DNA from: Anaerolineales bacterium UBA6055
GTDB taxonomy: Bacteria; Chloroflexota; Anaerolineae; Aggregatilineales; Phototrophicaceae
NCBI GenBank assembly: GCA_002428985.1
Contig: DIYL01000047.1
Coordinates: forward strand, 325,382-389,381
Reading direction: 5' to 3'
DNA length: 64,000 nt
Part shown: one piece after another, positions 17,541 to 26,349 of the stretch
Position numbering within the stretch: position 1 is the first letter of the stretch
Layout of the letters: every line of letters begins with the position of its first letter
Notes under the pieces: generated by a model
Told to the model about the DNA's origin: nothing
The model's input: the letters and a program-made list of their open reading frames with translations, nothing else
Database searches by the model: none
Program-made: the position numbers and the translations under genes

Positions 17541-17939
17541 CTAGTCATCTCGTAGTACCCATGCCATTGCTTTGTCATATTCTTCATATTTGAAGAATTG
17601 GGTCTTATCTTCTCGTGGTGCGAGATTGAGAAATGTGTTGGCTAACATCGTAAACACATCGCCTTTGTGGATAATCGCAGTCCGGCCAGGTGCACGGTCT
17701 CCAATTTGCTGTTCTAACTTACTAAAGCGTCGAACAAGATCACGCATCCCTGTATTGTTGCTTTCATCTAATTCAACAATATAGCGCAGCGTGGTATCAA
17801 CAGGCGATGTTGATAAAATCTCTTCGACAATTTCAAAGAACCGATCAATACCCCCCTCACCAACAAACTTAAATTTATGGACACCATCTGCCGAGTGTTC
17901 ATAAATAAGTCCGTTGATGGGTTCTGTGCCTGCAGTCAT
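17541..17939 (-). CDS. SpoIIAA/STAS-like orphan protein, tandem copy 2
   Basis: A 132-residue soluble protein that is a clear paralogue of the next gene upstream (17956): both have HKF(K/V)F(V/T)GEG, TLRYIV, a Leu-rich helix, RTAIIHK and DKT(Q/R)FFK, and both end with an Ala-x-x-W-V segment followed by acidic residues. The pattern fits STAS/SpoIIAA-like folds, which bind small molecules or partner kinases. GGAG lies 10 bases before the ATG, and the gap to the upstream paralogue is 16 bases, so they form an operon. Function unknown. Confidence 0.72.
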   Translation of the reverse strand: MTAGTEPINGLIYEHSADGVHKFKFVGEGGIDRFFEIVEEILSTSPVDTTLRYIVELDESNNTGMRDLVRRFSKLEQQIGDRAPGRTAIIHKGDVFTMLANTFLNLAPREDKTQFFKYEEYDKAMAWVLRDD

Positions 17940-17955
17940 ATAGCAACTCCGTTAG

Positions 17956-18369
17956 TTAGTCTGTCGTCGAGACCCATTGTAGCGCTTTATCATCTTCGCC
18001 GCTTTTGAAAAAACGGGTTTTATCTCTACTCGGTGCAAATGTACGAATGAAAGAATCTGCAAGTGAGATTAATGCATCAGGTTTGTGAATGATCGCAGTC
18101 CGACCTGCTGGGCGTTGGTCCATTGATTTTTCTAATTGGCGGAACCGTTCCAGCAACTTCATCATTGAGGTTTGCCCATCTGAACGTGTCGTATCGACGA
18201 TGTAGCGCAGCGTTTCATCTTGATCATGTTCCGACCATAGTTTTTCTAAATAAGCAAATAGCTCATCCATACCGGAATCGCCTTCACCTGTGAATACAAA
18301 TTTGTGTATGTTGTTCTCAAGAATGGTGTAGTCACATCCAATTGCTTGTCTATATATTGCCACTGTCAT
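17956..18369 (-). CDS. SpoIIAA/STAS-like orphan protein, tandem copy 1
   Basis: About 137 residues and paralogous to the gene at 17541, sharing TLRYIVD, GRTAIIHK and DKTRFFK. First gene of the pair. The frame extends to a TTG at 18393, but that has no ribosome-binding site; the ATG at 18369 follows AGGGAG, although the spacing is short. Tandem duplication with divergence between FRQLEKSMDQRP and the equivalent FSKLEQQIGDRA suggests two proteins that could form a heterodimer (inference). Confidence 0.7.
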   Translation of the reverse strand: MTVAIYRQAIGCDYTILENNIHKFVFTGEGDSGMDELFAYLEKLWSEHDQDETLRYIVDTTRSDGQTSMMKLLERFRQLEKSMDQRPAGRTAIIHKPDALISLADSFIRTFAPSRDKTRFFKSGEDDKALQWVSTTD

Positions 18370-18511
18370 GCTCCCTAGGTATTTCTTTTGCAACTACATT
18401 CTAAAGTACGCCACTTACCTAAATGGAATATTTGACATTCCTGAATACTAAATGATGAATGTTCTGCTACAATGTCGTGCTGGCTATTATTTCTGGGGAG
18501 AAATTATCTAT

Positions 18512-19147
18512 ATGACTGTACGAACCCTACAGGTTATCGTGGTGGTGAGTGTGCTGTATGTGTCGGCGCAAATTTTTGCTGATATTACGAGTTTGCGTAT
18601 TTTATTTATTGCAGGCTTTAGCATTGATGGTGGTACGTTAATTTATCCGTTCACCTTTACTTTGCGCGATATGGTGCATAAAGTCGCCGGTGCGTCGATT
18701 GCCCGCACATTGATTATCACAGCTGCTGTCATTAATTTGTTTATGGCGTTATTGTTTTGGGTTGTCTCCAATTTGCCAGCTGATATGGCAGTCGGAGAAC
18801 AAACTGAATTCGCATTTGTGCTGGCGCCAGTCTTCCGTATTGTACTCGCTTCGATAGTCGCTGAGGTTATATCTGAATTTATCGACACCGAAGTCTATGA
18901 AGCATGGGTCAAGCGATTCGGACAGCGAAATCAATGGGGGCGAGTGCTGGCGAGTAACGCAGTGAGTGTACCAATTGATAGCGCGTTATTTGTGTTGATT
19001 GCCTTCTGGGGTGATTTGCCGACTGACGTGATTTTCAGCATCTTCATTGCCAATGTACTCGTCAAAGGTGGAGTGACCTTGCTCTCGATTCCGGGTATTT
19101 ACTTGGTGAAAGAGCAACCCAAAGATTGGCTCAAAGCCGAGGCATAA
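18512..19147 (+). CDS. Queuosine precursor transporter (YhhQ/VUT family)
   Basis: A 211-residue membrane protein of the vitamin uptake-like family that imports the queuosine precursors preQ0/preQ1. Typical features are the first helix with FADITSLRI, the TFTLRDMVHK loop, SEFIDTEVYEAW and the diagnostic NAVSVPIDSALF segment. About six transmembrane helices. ATG at 18512 has GGGGAG 11 bases upstream; the 20-codon extension to 18452 has no site. No preQ1 riboswitch is recognisable in front of it. It is followed after 3 bases by an RpoA-CTD-like gene. Confidence 0.88.
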   Translation: MTVRTLQVIVVVSVLYVSAQIFADITSLRILFIAGFSIDGGTLIYPFTFTLRDMVHKVAGASIARTLIITAAVINLFMALLFWVVSNLPADMAVGEQTEFAFVLAPVFRIVLASIVAEVISEFIDTEVYEAWVKRFGQRNQWGRVLASNAVSVPIDSALFVLIAFWGDLPTDVIFSIFIANVLVKGGVTLLSIPGIYLVKEQPKDWLKAEA

Positions 19148-19150
19148 TAT

Positions 19151-19588
19151 ATGCTGATAAGTGAATTGAACATCAGCTCAGAAGCTCATATCTGGTTGAA
19201 AGCACAGAAACTTTCTACTGTGGGTGAAGTCCTCGCATTTTACAATAATATATTTGGATGCGATCAAGAACTGTCTACCAACTGTTATTTGTACTCTCGG
19301 GAGATCTTAGACGAACTTGTCCGACTTGATCTTTGGACAAATCGATACACCTATACACACCTACCGACTAAACATCTAGACCTTGAAACAGATTGTTTGA
19401 GGCTATTATATGGCATAGGAATATGGACTGTTGAGGAGGTAATTTATTTGATGGAATATGCATATACAGGTGGGTTGATAGGCGCAATGAGTGAAGCTAG
19501 ATGGTATAAGTTCAGATATAAAATTGCTGCTGCACTTCGCAAAATTGGTGTATGGTCACAATGCGCTGAGACTTCTAATGGTAATTAG
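19151..19588 (+). CDS. Protein with two RNA polymerase alpha C-terminal-like domains
   Basis: A 145-residue soluble protein. Residues 1-62 match the RpoA C-terminal domain pattern: ISELNISSEAHIWLKAQKL, then TVGEVLAFY and SREILDELVRLDLW. Residues ~75-140 look like a second, diverged copy (DCLRLLYGIGIWTVEEV, then YKIAAALRKIGVW). RpoA-CTD binds AT-rich DNA and regulators through helix-hairpin-helix contacts. A free version could compete with or replace the real CTD, but that is inference. It begins 3 bases after the transporter stop, so it is co-transcribed with it, and it stands at the edge of the AT-rich islet. Confidence 0.6.
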   Translation: MLISELNISSEAHIWLKAQKLSTVGEVLAFYNNIFGCDQELSTNCYLYSREILDELVRLDLWTNRYTYTHLPTKHLDLETDCLRLLYGIGIWTVEEVIYLMEYAYTGGLIGAMSEARWYKFRYKIAAALRKIGVWSQCAETSNGN

Positions 19589-19702
19589 AGATACATGTTC
19601 AAGAGGATATAAATTCATTTAGTATAATTGGTGTGTTACAGTAGCGTATTTCTCTATGTTACACGATAGCTATTTTATTGTAGCCATAATTTTAGGTGTG
19701 TT

Positions 19703-20287
19703 ATGGGTGTAGTTTACTTATACAAACGAAACGAATCACTTTTGAGTAACAATCAAAGAGAGAAAAATATATATAATCCCAAATGGGAAATTATTTATAA
19801 CTTGAAACACCAACTTCAAATTAATGATGGTTTAAATGACTCCGGATGTGTTCACCTATATTTGTTTGTCATCAATCTAATTTTTACAGGGATCAGCCTT
19901 ATTGGAGTCATTCAAATTGCTGAAATTATTATTCTCAGAAAATATCTATTTGACCCTATGCCGTTTGTTTTATTAGCAATAGTCTGCGTCTTATATTTAC
20001 TTTGTATAGGTATACCTGGGTTTTATCGTCTGCATAGAGCAAGATCTAATCGACGGTTATTATATAGCAAACTGAATACCTTAGTTACTTGTGGATCACT
20101 ATATGACGGTCGCATAATTGGTAAGGCTAAGGATTCTAGTTTTTATACGAATTTAACTTATGAGTATACTAATACTACAGGCGAAAAAATAATATCAAAC
20201 TACTATACGGACAAAATAATTGAAACAAATATTCCAACTCAAGTTATGATTCTAGCTGATCAAAAGAACTTGAGTGTCTTATTGTAA
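19703..20287 (+). CDS. Hypothetical membrane protein in AT-rich islet
   Basis: A 194-residue protein with two hydrophobic helices (about residues 53-78 and 88-110), a basic loop (HRARSNRRLLYSK), and a C-terminal extracytoplasmic or cytoplasmic domain (GSLYDGRIIGKAKDSSFY, then ILADQKNLSVLL) like that of DUF3592-type proteins. Codon use is far more AT-rich than that of neighbours (many ATA, TTA, AAT codons). Start ATG is likely at 19703 but the ribosome-binding site is poor. Function unknown; transfer from a low-GC source is suspected. Confidence 0.6.
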   Translation: MGVVYLYKRNESLLSNNQREKNIYNPKWEIIYNLKHQLQINDGLNDSGCVHLYLFVINLIFTGISLIGVIQIAEIIILRKYLFDPMPFVLLAIVCVLYLLCIGIPGFYRLHRARSNRRLLYSKLNTLVTCGSLYDGRIIGKAKDSSFYTNLTYEYTNTTGEKIISNYYTDKIIETNIPTQVMILADQKNLSVLL

Positions 20288-20325
20288 AATTAAATCTGAG
20301 CAAATGTCTTACAGTACGCTAAGAT

Positions 20326-20877
20326 TTGAACTCTACATCCAAATTTAGGGCAAAGATAGTTGATAATAAATCTTGGTTGAATAAAATAAACTGTGTGCCG
20401 GATATACTTATGCTTACGTTTACTATAGTGTTTATTGCTCTTATTGGTATATCACTAATTGTAATCCAAACGTGTTCCAAGCTATTTAAATATTTAGTGA
20501 TTGGTCATATTCTTAAACATGATATATCTGCAAGTGATGTTAAAGTGTTTTTTAGGAGTCTTCCATTCCCATTTACGTTACAAATCTACGAATTATGGGA
20601 ACTTGTGCTACTAGAGTTATATTATGGACGTGAGAATAGAGCTTACTACAACTACTATGCCTTAGCCTACCTTCTACTTATTGTGATTGCAGTTTTACTA
20701 GTAGCTCCGAGTATATTTTTGCTTATTGTGGGATTATATCGAGAATACGAATTAATGATATTATTTTCTGCATATCTTATTGTCTTTATACTATTATCGT
20801 TAACATTATATATTTATTATAGTTCAAAAATACTGGACTATAAACCAAAAGATCGTGTGAAACATCAAAGAAAATAA
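20326..20877 (+). CDS. Hypothetical four-helix membrane protein in AT-rich islet
   Basis: A 183-residue frame with about four hydrophobic segments (residues ~27-50, 60-75, 110-135, 142-165) and a basic C-terminus (KDRVKHQRK). It begins with TTG at 20326, which lacks a ribosome-binding site; a start at the ATG of 20410 is possible. AT-rich codon use as in the gene before it, 38 bases away. The family is not recognised. The pair may encode partners, since both are small membrane proteins on the same strand. Confidence 0.5.
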   Translation: MNSTSKFRAKIVDNKSWLNKINCVPDILMLTFTIVFIALIGISLIVIQTCSKLFKYLVIGHILKHDISASDVKVFFRSLPFPFTLQIYELWELVLLELYYGRENRAYYNYYALAYLLLIVIAVLLVAPSIFLLIVGLYREYELMILFSAYLIVFILLSLTLYIYYSSKILDYKPKDRVKHQRK

Positions 20878-21130
20878 GCCTAAAACCTACGAGATTTTGT
20901 TGCTTGGATTCATTATACGCTCGTATCGAGTATGTTTTTGTCAATTAGCCATACGACACAAATGTTAGGGCATTGTTTCAGTTTCAGAATTCGTCTATAG
21001 TGTGATTGACGAGACCATTGCATTTCGTCATAATAGTTATGACGGTAGCTATATTTGCCCAAATTGTTGAAGATGAGAGGAGTAAAGGCGTTCACAATAT
21101 CATTTTGATGAGATTGTATGCCGACAGTCT

Positions 21131-22375
21131 ATGATCGACCAACAAATCATTGACATGCTTGATGATCCGGATTCACAAGTTCGGACCAATGCAGTAAAAC
21201 AACTTGCCCGCATGAAAAATCAAGAGGCGGTGCAATATCTTGCTGCTGTCTACAAAACTGATAACGATCCCGAAGTGCGTGAGTTAGCCCGTAAAGCCGG
21301 ACTCTACATCAAAAAGAAGATGGCAGAGGAACAATGGACGGGTGGCGATGAGATTGAAGAAGACGAGAGTGATTCTGAACCTGAGTCAGAAACATATGAT
21401 GTGTCACCTCGTGCAGTAGAATCATCGAAAGGCTTGATGGACTCGGCGATGAATGCGCATGTATCAGGTGATGATGATAGAGCCGCAGAATTTGTTGAAA
21501 AAGCATTCCTTGCAAACCCGAATCTACAATATGAAGACTACTATCTGTCGATGGCAGCGACCATTCTCGGTGTCCAAGGGGAACAAGTCGCACCGATGTT
21601 ATTGAGCGACGTTGAATTTAAGGGCGGTAAGGCAAAACGTAAACGCAAGGTCAAAGAAGGCGAAGAAGATGTCACGACCGAAAAGGTCATCATTGACCTA
21701 TTGATTTTCTGGGTTGTGCTAGCAGCTATCTTCGTGATTGGCACATTGATTCAATTCCAATTGCTATCATCAGTCATGGACGCTGTTGTCGCATCACCAG
21801 AGTTTTCAGCTGAATTATCACCATCGGAAGCAGCCGAAGCCGAAGAACAAATTGCATTATTTATGAATCTATTTTTGGGTGCAGGGCTAGTCGCAACCAT
21901 CATCTATTCGTTGATTGGTAGTTTATTCACTGTGATTATGTTACTAGTCCAGTATGCCTTTATTCATTTCTCGGCGACTTCGATATTAAGTGGCGACGGC
22001 ACATTTAAGGGGCTTATCCATAAGCTGACCAACTTCTTTACTGTGAGTTACGCTGTCTATGCAATTGTTATGTATGGGATGATATTCCTTGTTTTCCAAG
22101 AAGCTGCCACGATGATGTCAGACCCAGAAGCGATGAGCAGTGGGCTAGATGGTTTACTGAGCATCCTATCGTTTGTATCCTTTGTTGTCACGATTGGCTG
22201 GCTATATTGGCTCGGGCGCTTAATTGGTAGCAATTATGAATTTGGTACAACTAAAGGGTGTGTGAGTGTCATCATTTCATATATTTTGATGTTTGCAATT
22301 GCCTGCGCGTGTAGCTTTGCTTTCTCCGCAGTCATCGGCAATATGGTCGGCTCGATGATGCTGAGCAGTGGGTAG
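21131..22375 (+). CDS. HEAT-repeat / Yip1-like membrane protein
   Basis: A 414-residue fusion. Residues 1-60 form HEAT-type helical repeats (LDDPDSQVRTNAVKQLARM, then EAVQYLAAVY and DPEVRELARKA). A long acidic linker follows (about 68-100, EEDESDSEPESE). Residues ~100-145 look like a TPR-like helical pair (MNAHVSGDDDRAAEFVEKAF). From ~185 there are five hydrophobic helices of Yip1/DUF-like type. Such fusions of protein-interaction repeats and a membrane core are seen in Chloroflexota, with no known function. It is monocistronic and has its own terminator. Confidence 0.75.
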   Translation: MIDQQIIDMLDDPDSQVRTNAVKQLARMKNQEAVQYLAAVYKTDNDPEVRELARKAGLYIKKKMAEEQWTGGDEIEEDESDSEPESETYDVSPRAVESSKGLMDSAMNAHVSGDDDRAAEFVEKAFLANPNLQYEDYYLSMAATILGVQGEQVAPMLLSDVEFKGGKAKRKRKVKEGEEDVTTEKVIIDLLIFWVVLAAIFVIGTLIQFQLLSSVMDAVVASPEFSAELSPSEAAEAEEQIALFMNLFLGAGLVATIIYSLIGSLFTVIMLLVQYAFIHFSATSILSGDGTFKGLIHKLTNFFTVSYAVYAIVMYGMIFLVFQEAATMMSDPEAMSSGLDGLLSILSFVSFVVTIGWLYWLGRLIGSNYEFGTTKGCVSVIISYILMFAIACACSFAFSAVIGNMVGSMMLSSG

Positions 22376-22425
22376 TGGTAGTTTCTAGAACCTACAATAT
22401 TTAAAACAATAATCATAATCAGATG

Positions 22426-22454
22426 ACGTCCTACGGGGCGTTTTCTGTTTTTAG
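22426..22454 (+). terminator. Terminator of the HEAT/Yip1-like gene
   Basis: ACGTCC (22426-22431) pairs with GGGCGT (22436-22441), one G-U, loop TACG, followed by TTTTCTGTTTTT. Confidence 0.75.
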
Positions 22455-22462
22455 CATATATA

Positions 22463-22499
22463 CAAAAAATAGCCCATGAAGTTACTTCATGAGCCATTT
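22463..22499 (-). terminator. Terminator of the minus-strand gene at 22527, possibly bidirectional
   Basis: The palindrome CATGAAGT-T-ACTTCATG (22475-22491) is flanked by imperfect GGCT/AGCC and AAAT/ATTT pairing. On the minus strand it ends in a run of six T (22464-22469), so it should terminate the gene at 22527. Confidence 0.75.
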
Positions 22500-22526
22500 G
22501 ATAACAGTGCTAACTTGTGGCGTCGT

Positions 22527-23060
22527 TTATTTTTCTTCGACACTTTCGCTTAGAAATGCGCTATATCCATTTTCAGGATCATTCCGCACGACCAACATGC
22601 GTTTACCACCAACATGTGAAATCCCGGGGACTTCATATGCTTTGGCAGGATTCCCCTGACTATCGAGGCGGTTGCACCAATAGATGTGGTCATCACGTTG
22701 CCAAATATAAATGACGGCAACATCATCAACGACGATTTCCATCCGTTTACGGTTGAACGGTGAAAAACGGGGGGGATGAAACCAAGGAATCCACGCACCG
22801 GATGTTTGCTCAGTTTTGAGCGATACTGCGCTCTGTGGCAAAATTTCTTTGGTATCACGGGGGGCTTCTTGGTTGATAAATTTGATTGTTTCGTCGGTTG
22901 TATTAAACACCGATGTAATTTCTGTTACGGGCATGGCTGTCCTCACTGCAACTGAACCATCATTAATCGCTTTGCCTGTCAAACCGATACCTTTGCCAAC
23001 CACCTCAACGGATTTGACAATACCTTTACCAATTTGACCAAGTATTTCGAAACCATTCAT
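22527..23060 (-). CDS. Hypothetical protein
   Basis: About 177 residues. The N-terminal 40 residues are Gly/Val-rich and weakly hydrophobic (LGQIGKGIVKSVEVVGKGIG), possibly a peripheral membrane segment. The remainder is soluble with beta character (FNTTDETIKFINQEAP, then WIPWFHPPRF and VDDVAVIYIWQRDD). I do not recognise the family. Start at 23060 (MNGFEIL) with GGAA about 10 bases upstream is preferred to the frame start at 23108. It ends at a clear terminator and stands alone. Confidence 0.65.
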   Translation of the reverse strand: MNGFEILGQIGKGIVKSVEVVGKGIGLTGKAINDGSVAVRTAMPVTEITSVFNTTDETIKFINQEAPRDTKEILPQSAVSLKTEQTSGAWIPWFHPPRFSPFNRKRMEIVVDDVAVIYIWQRDDHIYWCNRLDSQGNPAKAYEVPGISHVGGKRMLVVRNDPENGYSAFLSESVEEK

Positions 23061-23298
23061 AGTATTTATTCCACTGGATTTCGTTTCGTGTATGTCCTTA
23101 TTATACACAGGATTACCCTTCTGTCGGGAAAATGATTACTTTTTATACGTGATATTGATAGTTTTTGTTGCGGAAACTCATATTAGAAGCGTGTAAGATA
23201 CTATTTTACTTGAAGTTATTGTGGGATGATGGCGCTATCCATGAATTATGTTTATTTATCCCTTCTGGCATGGGTTGACATCTGAGTCTCTGTTACTG

Positions 23299-23556
23299 TC
23301 ACGAATCTTGCTTCCGTAACCTAAGTTTAGTTTTGGCTTTTAACAACCCCATCATTTCATCAGCGCGGATAAAATCAAAGAGTTCTTGTTGTTCATCAAA
23401 TGTGAGCTGACCTTCACCATTTTTTTCAACTAAAACATCTACCCTTGCCTGCAGATCATCCGGTAGATGATAGTTTAGTAGTTCGTTTGGTGTTGGTTCA
23501 TCAGCAAGAAAATCAGTAATCACATCAAAGACTGTTCGAGTTGGTACATTTTGCAT
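23299..23556 (-). CDS. Small conserved hypothetical protein (85 residues), possible antitoxin-like
   Basis: Shows the pattern TVFDVITDFLADEPTPNELLNYHLPDDLQARVDVLVEKN (given here in parts: ITDFLA..PTP, LPDDLQARV, LTFDEQQELFDFI, MMGLLKAKTKLRLR) found in small helical proteins of Cyanobacteria and Chloroflexota, some of which sit beside toxin genes. No toxin gene is adjacent here: the next gene on the strand, 23598, is an MFS exporter 41 bases upstream. Function unknown. Confidence 0.65.
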   Translation of the reverse strand: MQNVPTRTVFDVITDFLADEPTPNELLNYHLPDDLQARVDVLVEKNGEGQLTFDEQQELFDFIRADEMMGLLKAKTKLRLRKQDS

Positions 23557-23597
23557 TTGTTTATCCTCAAACTTATTTACCCTATTCTATCATTATT

Positions 23598-24941
23598 TTA
23601 TGTCGAGACACCGCGCAAGACACCCGATGCGATGAACACCAATCCCGCCATGAGTAGCCCGCCTAATAAAAACGGTGCAGTCGTCCCATAGGTTTGGAAG
23701 ATTAATCCGCCGATGAGGGGGGCGCTGGCATTGGCAGCACTCACAAGTGATGAACTCACCCCTAATGCCTGACCATATTCTTGTTCGCTGACGTTCTGGG
23801 TAATCAAACTGTTGATGCTCGGTCGAATCAAACCCGCTCCAATCGAAATTGGGACAATCGCGATCAGTAGCCACACCACACCATCAAGCCCATTATTGCC
23901 ATTTTCAGGTAAGGTGATGCCGATGTCACCGATAATCGCTTCGGTACGGCTCAATCCTTGCTCCAACAAATCGCGCTCGACCAGTTCTTGGACATAAAAC
24001 GGATGCGGTTGTGCTGGTGTGGTTCCCGTCAAAAACATACCAAACGCCAGCAAGACAAATGCACCGATGACTAATTTCTTCTCGCCATATTTCCTACTCC
24101 ACTTGCCGATGTAACGTGTCTGTACCGTCACAAGAATCATACCAATTAGCAAAAAGATAACGGCATTCCCCTGACCGAGTAACCCTAGCTGACTGAGTGT
24201 GAATAACCCCAACAAACTTTCATATCCAAAGAAAATCACCTGCTGAGCGAACATCAAAACGAGTAACAATCCGATGAGCGGGCGAGTGAGATAATTCAGG
24301 ATAATCAGTGGGCTGACAACACGGGTGTTACCCTGTCCACGTTTTTCGGGCGGGAGGGTTTCGTCAAACATCGTCACTGTTATGATGATCGATAAAAATG
24401 AATACAGCGCAGCTGTAAAAGCGACAATTGCCAGCGAGTCGGTCAGTTCGAATGTGATAATGGCGATGAGTGGTCCGAAAATAAAACCAAGTCCAAAGGC
24501 CGCTCCGGTGATACCAAGCCCACGGGTACGATTCGATTTATCGGTGATGTCGCTCAATGCCGCTTGAGCAGTGGAGATATTCGCCCCAAACAATCCATCA
24601 ATCACTCGCGATAAAATAATCATCTCGAGTGAGCCAGCTAGCCCCAATAGAATAAACCCAAAACAAGTTGTTATCTGACTAATCACAAGTAAGGGTTTTC
24701 GCCCAAAGCGATCGGATAATGCGCCCATCATCGGCACACCGACTAACTGTGCGAGTGGGAATGCTGCGACTACGAGACCGATTTGTAAAGGTGTCGCCCC
24801 GTAAGCCGCCCCATAAATGTGCAACAGCGGCAATATGACCGTTAGACCCAGCATATCGACAAATACAAGCAAAAATATAGGAATGACACGACGCATGTCG
24901 AGGGGTGTTGGCTGTTGTTCTGTGGGTGTGGTTTGGGTCAT
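23598..24941 (-). CDS. MFS exporter, TetA-like (DHA1 family)
   Basis: A 447-residue drug:H+ antiporter-type permease with 12 predicted helices. Motif A, GALSDRFGRKP, is in loop 2-3 (about residues 73-83), and the antiporter motif C region contains GAAFGLGFIFGPLIA at about 147-161. An unusually long loop (about residues 310-350, QPHPFYVQELVERDLLEQ) separates helices 9 and 10. The N-terminal LDMRRVIPIFLLVFVDMLGL matches TetA-class proteins. Substrate unknown. No adjacent TetR-type repressor. It may be co-transcribed with the small gene at 23299. Confidence 0.9.
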   Translation of the reverse strand: MTQTTPTEQQPTPLDMRRVIPIFLLVFVDMLGLTVILPLLHIYGAAYGATPLQIGLVVAAFPLAQLVGVPMMGALSDRFGRKPLLVISQITTCFGFILLGLAGSLEMIILSRVIDGLFGANISTAQAALSDITDKSNRTRGLGITGAAFGLGFIFGPLIAIITFELTDSLAIVAFTAALYSFLSIIITVTMFDETLPPEKRGQGNTRVVSPLIILNYLTRPLIGLLLVLMFAQQVIFFGYESLLGLFTLSQLGLLGQGNAVIFLLIGMILVTVQTRYIGKWSRKYGEKKLVIGAFVLLAFGMFLTGTTPAQPHPFYVQELVERDLLEQGLSRTEAIIGDIGITLPENGNNGLDGVVWLLIAIVPISIGAGLIRPSINSLITQNVSEQEYGQALGVSSSLVSAANASAPLIGGLIFQTYGTTAPFLLGGLLMAGLVFIASGVLRGVST

Positions 24942-25084
24942 ACAGTTCTCTAGCTAAAATGATGAATACAGTTGCTTAGACATAACGTACGGGGCAAGTG
25001 TAATTCAAAAGAGGGATAAAATTAACCACGAAGCCCGACGAACTTAGACAGTAGGCACAAAACAATCATTTACATCAATTTAAG

Positions 25085-25531
25085 TTAAATCTCGTGGCGA
25101 GAGCGTTTGCGACGTTCCATTTCTTGCTTACGACGACGATCAAATGGCATCATATCGACGTCGGTCAACGCATCGTATTCTTGTATCCAAATCGCACGAT
25201 TAAAATTATCACTGTAGAACCAATTCATATAACGTCCAACAAGCGCCGATAACGATAATGCTGTCAAAAAGCTGAGGATAATCCAGACAAACAGGTGGAA
25301 TGTTTGCGAGGGCATCGTCGGATAAACAACATACACCATACCCATATAACTTAGATTGGCGACGATAAACATCGTACACACAATTAGTACGAGCGTGCTG
25401 AATTTAGCGACGCCAATATGAATCAGCTTACCCATCACGGGTGATACAACACAAAATAAAATCAAAAATCCTTGGATGGCGAATGCCAGCTGTAAAACCA
25501 GCTCATTTCCTAATCCAGTAAAGGCATCCAT
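25085..25531 (-). CDS. Hypothetical three-helix membrane protein
   Basis: A 148-residue protein with three hydrophobic helices (about residues 10-33, 40-68, 78-100) and a hydrophilic C-terminus ending in a very basic stretch (RRRKQEMERRKRSRHE) that probably faces the cytoplasm. The sequence YMNWFYSDNFNRAIWIQEYDAL follows the last helix. No family recognised. AAGGGGAG lies upstream of the ATG. Single gene between the MFS exporter and a divergent VOC gene. Confidence 0.7.
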   Translation of the reverse strand: MDAFTGLGNELVLQLAFAIQGFLILFCVVSPVMGKLIHIGVAKFSTLVLIVCTMFIVANLSYMGMVYVVYPTMPSQTFHLFVWIILSFLTALSLSALVGRYMNWFYSDNFNRAIWIQEYDALTDVDMMPFDRRRKQEMERRKRSRHEI

Positions 25532-25732
25532 TGGTGCTCCCCTTCAACTCCTTAATGTCAGTATATCACGCATACAACGGGTGAAATCAACTTACTTTAG
25601 TTGCGACGGAGTATCCAAAAAGTGTTGTTGTTTGACCGAAAGTACAGTCAATTCATGACGAAATGCCGATGCTAAACACATTATTGGGGTGCATACTAAT
25701 CCTATAGCGTAACGATAAGTAGGAGATAATTC

Positions 25733-26161
25733 ATGTTCCGTGTATTACAAATCGACCATGTTGAATTAACTGTACCCGATCAATATAAAGCCGCCGAATG
25801 GTATCGGGAAATATTTGGGTTAGAGATTATCCCCGAGTTTGAGTTTTGGGCCGAAGACGGGCCATTGATGCTGACAACCCCCGAAGCAGGTACAAAACTG
25901 GCATTGTTTAAAGGCACGCCACCACCAACCGTCACAGGGTTTGATACGCTTGCATTTCGCGTATCAGCTGAAGGATTTATGCAATTCTTGGCGCGAATCA
26001 ACGAACTCAACTTATCGAATCATCGGGGCGTAAAACTAACCTCAGATAATGCGGCTATCGATCATACATTATCGTGGTCGATCTACTTTCGTGATCCCTA
26101 TGGGTACCCATATGAAATCACGACATATGATTATGACGCAGTGAAAAAACACCTGAGGTAA
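25733..26161 (+). CDS. VOC family protein (glyoxalase/dioxygenase fold)
   Basis: A 142-residue vicinal-oxygen-chelate protein: IDHVELTVPDQYKAAEWY with the first metal His, FGLEIIPEFEFW, MLTTPEAGTKLALF, FDTLAFRVS and SIYFRDPYGYPYEITTYD, where the final Glu is a typical metal ligand. Likely a metal-dependent enzyme or a resistance protein; the substrate cannot be told. AGGAG lies 6-10 bases before the ATG. Confidence 0.88.
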   Translation: MFRVLQIDHVELTVPDQYKAAEWYREIFGLEIIPEFEFWAEDGPLMLTTPEAGTKLALFKGTPPPTVTGFDTLAFRVSAEGFMQFLARINELNLSNHRGVKLTSDNAAIDHTLSWSIYFRDPYGYPYEITTYDYDAVKKHLR

Positions 26162-26231
26162 CCTTCACATATTTGACCTAATTGCGCCAACTTAACCCAT
26201 ACACGTTTAATATCCCAAGTCTCGTATTGGA

Positions 26232-26260
26232 TTGACATTACGATTCATTTGGGGTATTTT
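26232..26260 (+). promoter_or_regulatory. Promoter, near consensus
   Basis: TTGACA (26232-26237), exactly 17 bases, then TATTTT (26255-26260). The start of transcription would fall near 26267, at the edge of the palindrome. Confidence 0.6.
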
Positions 26261-26268
26261 ATTTGTAT

Positions 26269-26282
26269 ACTGACCAGTCAGT
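26269..26282. promoter_or_regulatory. TetR-type operator-like palindrome at the transcription start
   Basis: ACTGAC-CA-GTCAGT, perfect six-base arms, with the symmetry continuing loosely into TATA on both sides (GTAT before, TTATA after). TetR-family repressors commonly bind sites of the form TGAC(C/T)(A/G)GTCA. Its position over the predicted start site is where a repressor would block transcription. No TetR-family gene is in the window. Confidence 0.55.
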
Positions 26283-26349
26283 TTATAAATAAAAATGGGC
26301 ATATGATTAATGAAACAGAACCTTAAGTCAAAAAATATTGACATAAAAA

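Noticed and set aside
19781..20900. A toxin-antitoxin or phage module in the AT-rich islet
   Set aside because: Neither gene shows a toxin, antitoxin, integrase or phage motif, and no attachment-like repeats were seen at the borders.
20913..21095. A 60-codon minus-strand frame ending VVWLIDKN, like the STAS-like proteins' ends
   Set aside because: The similarity is limited to about ten residues, the frame has no start site, and the upstream part has no match to the STAS-like pattern. Too weak to call a remnant.
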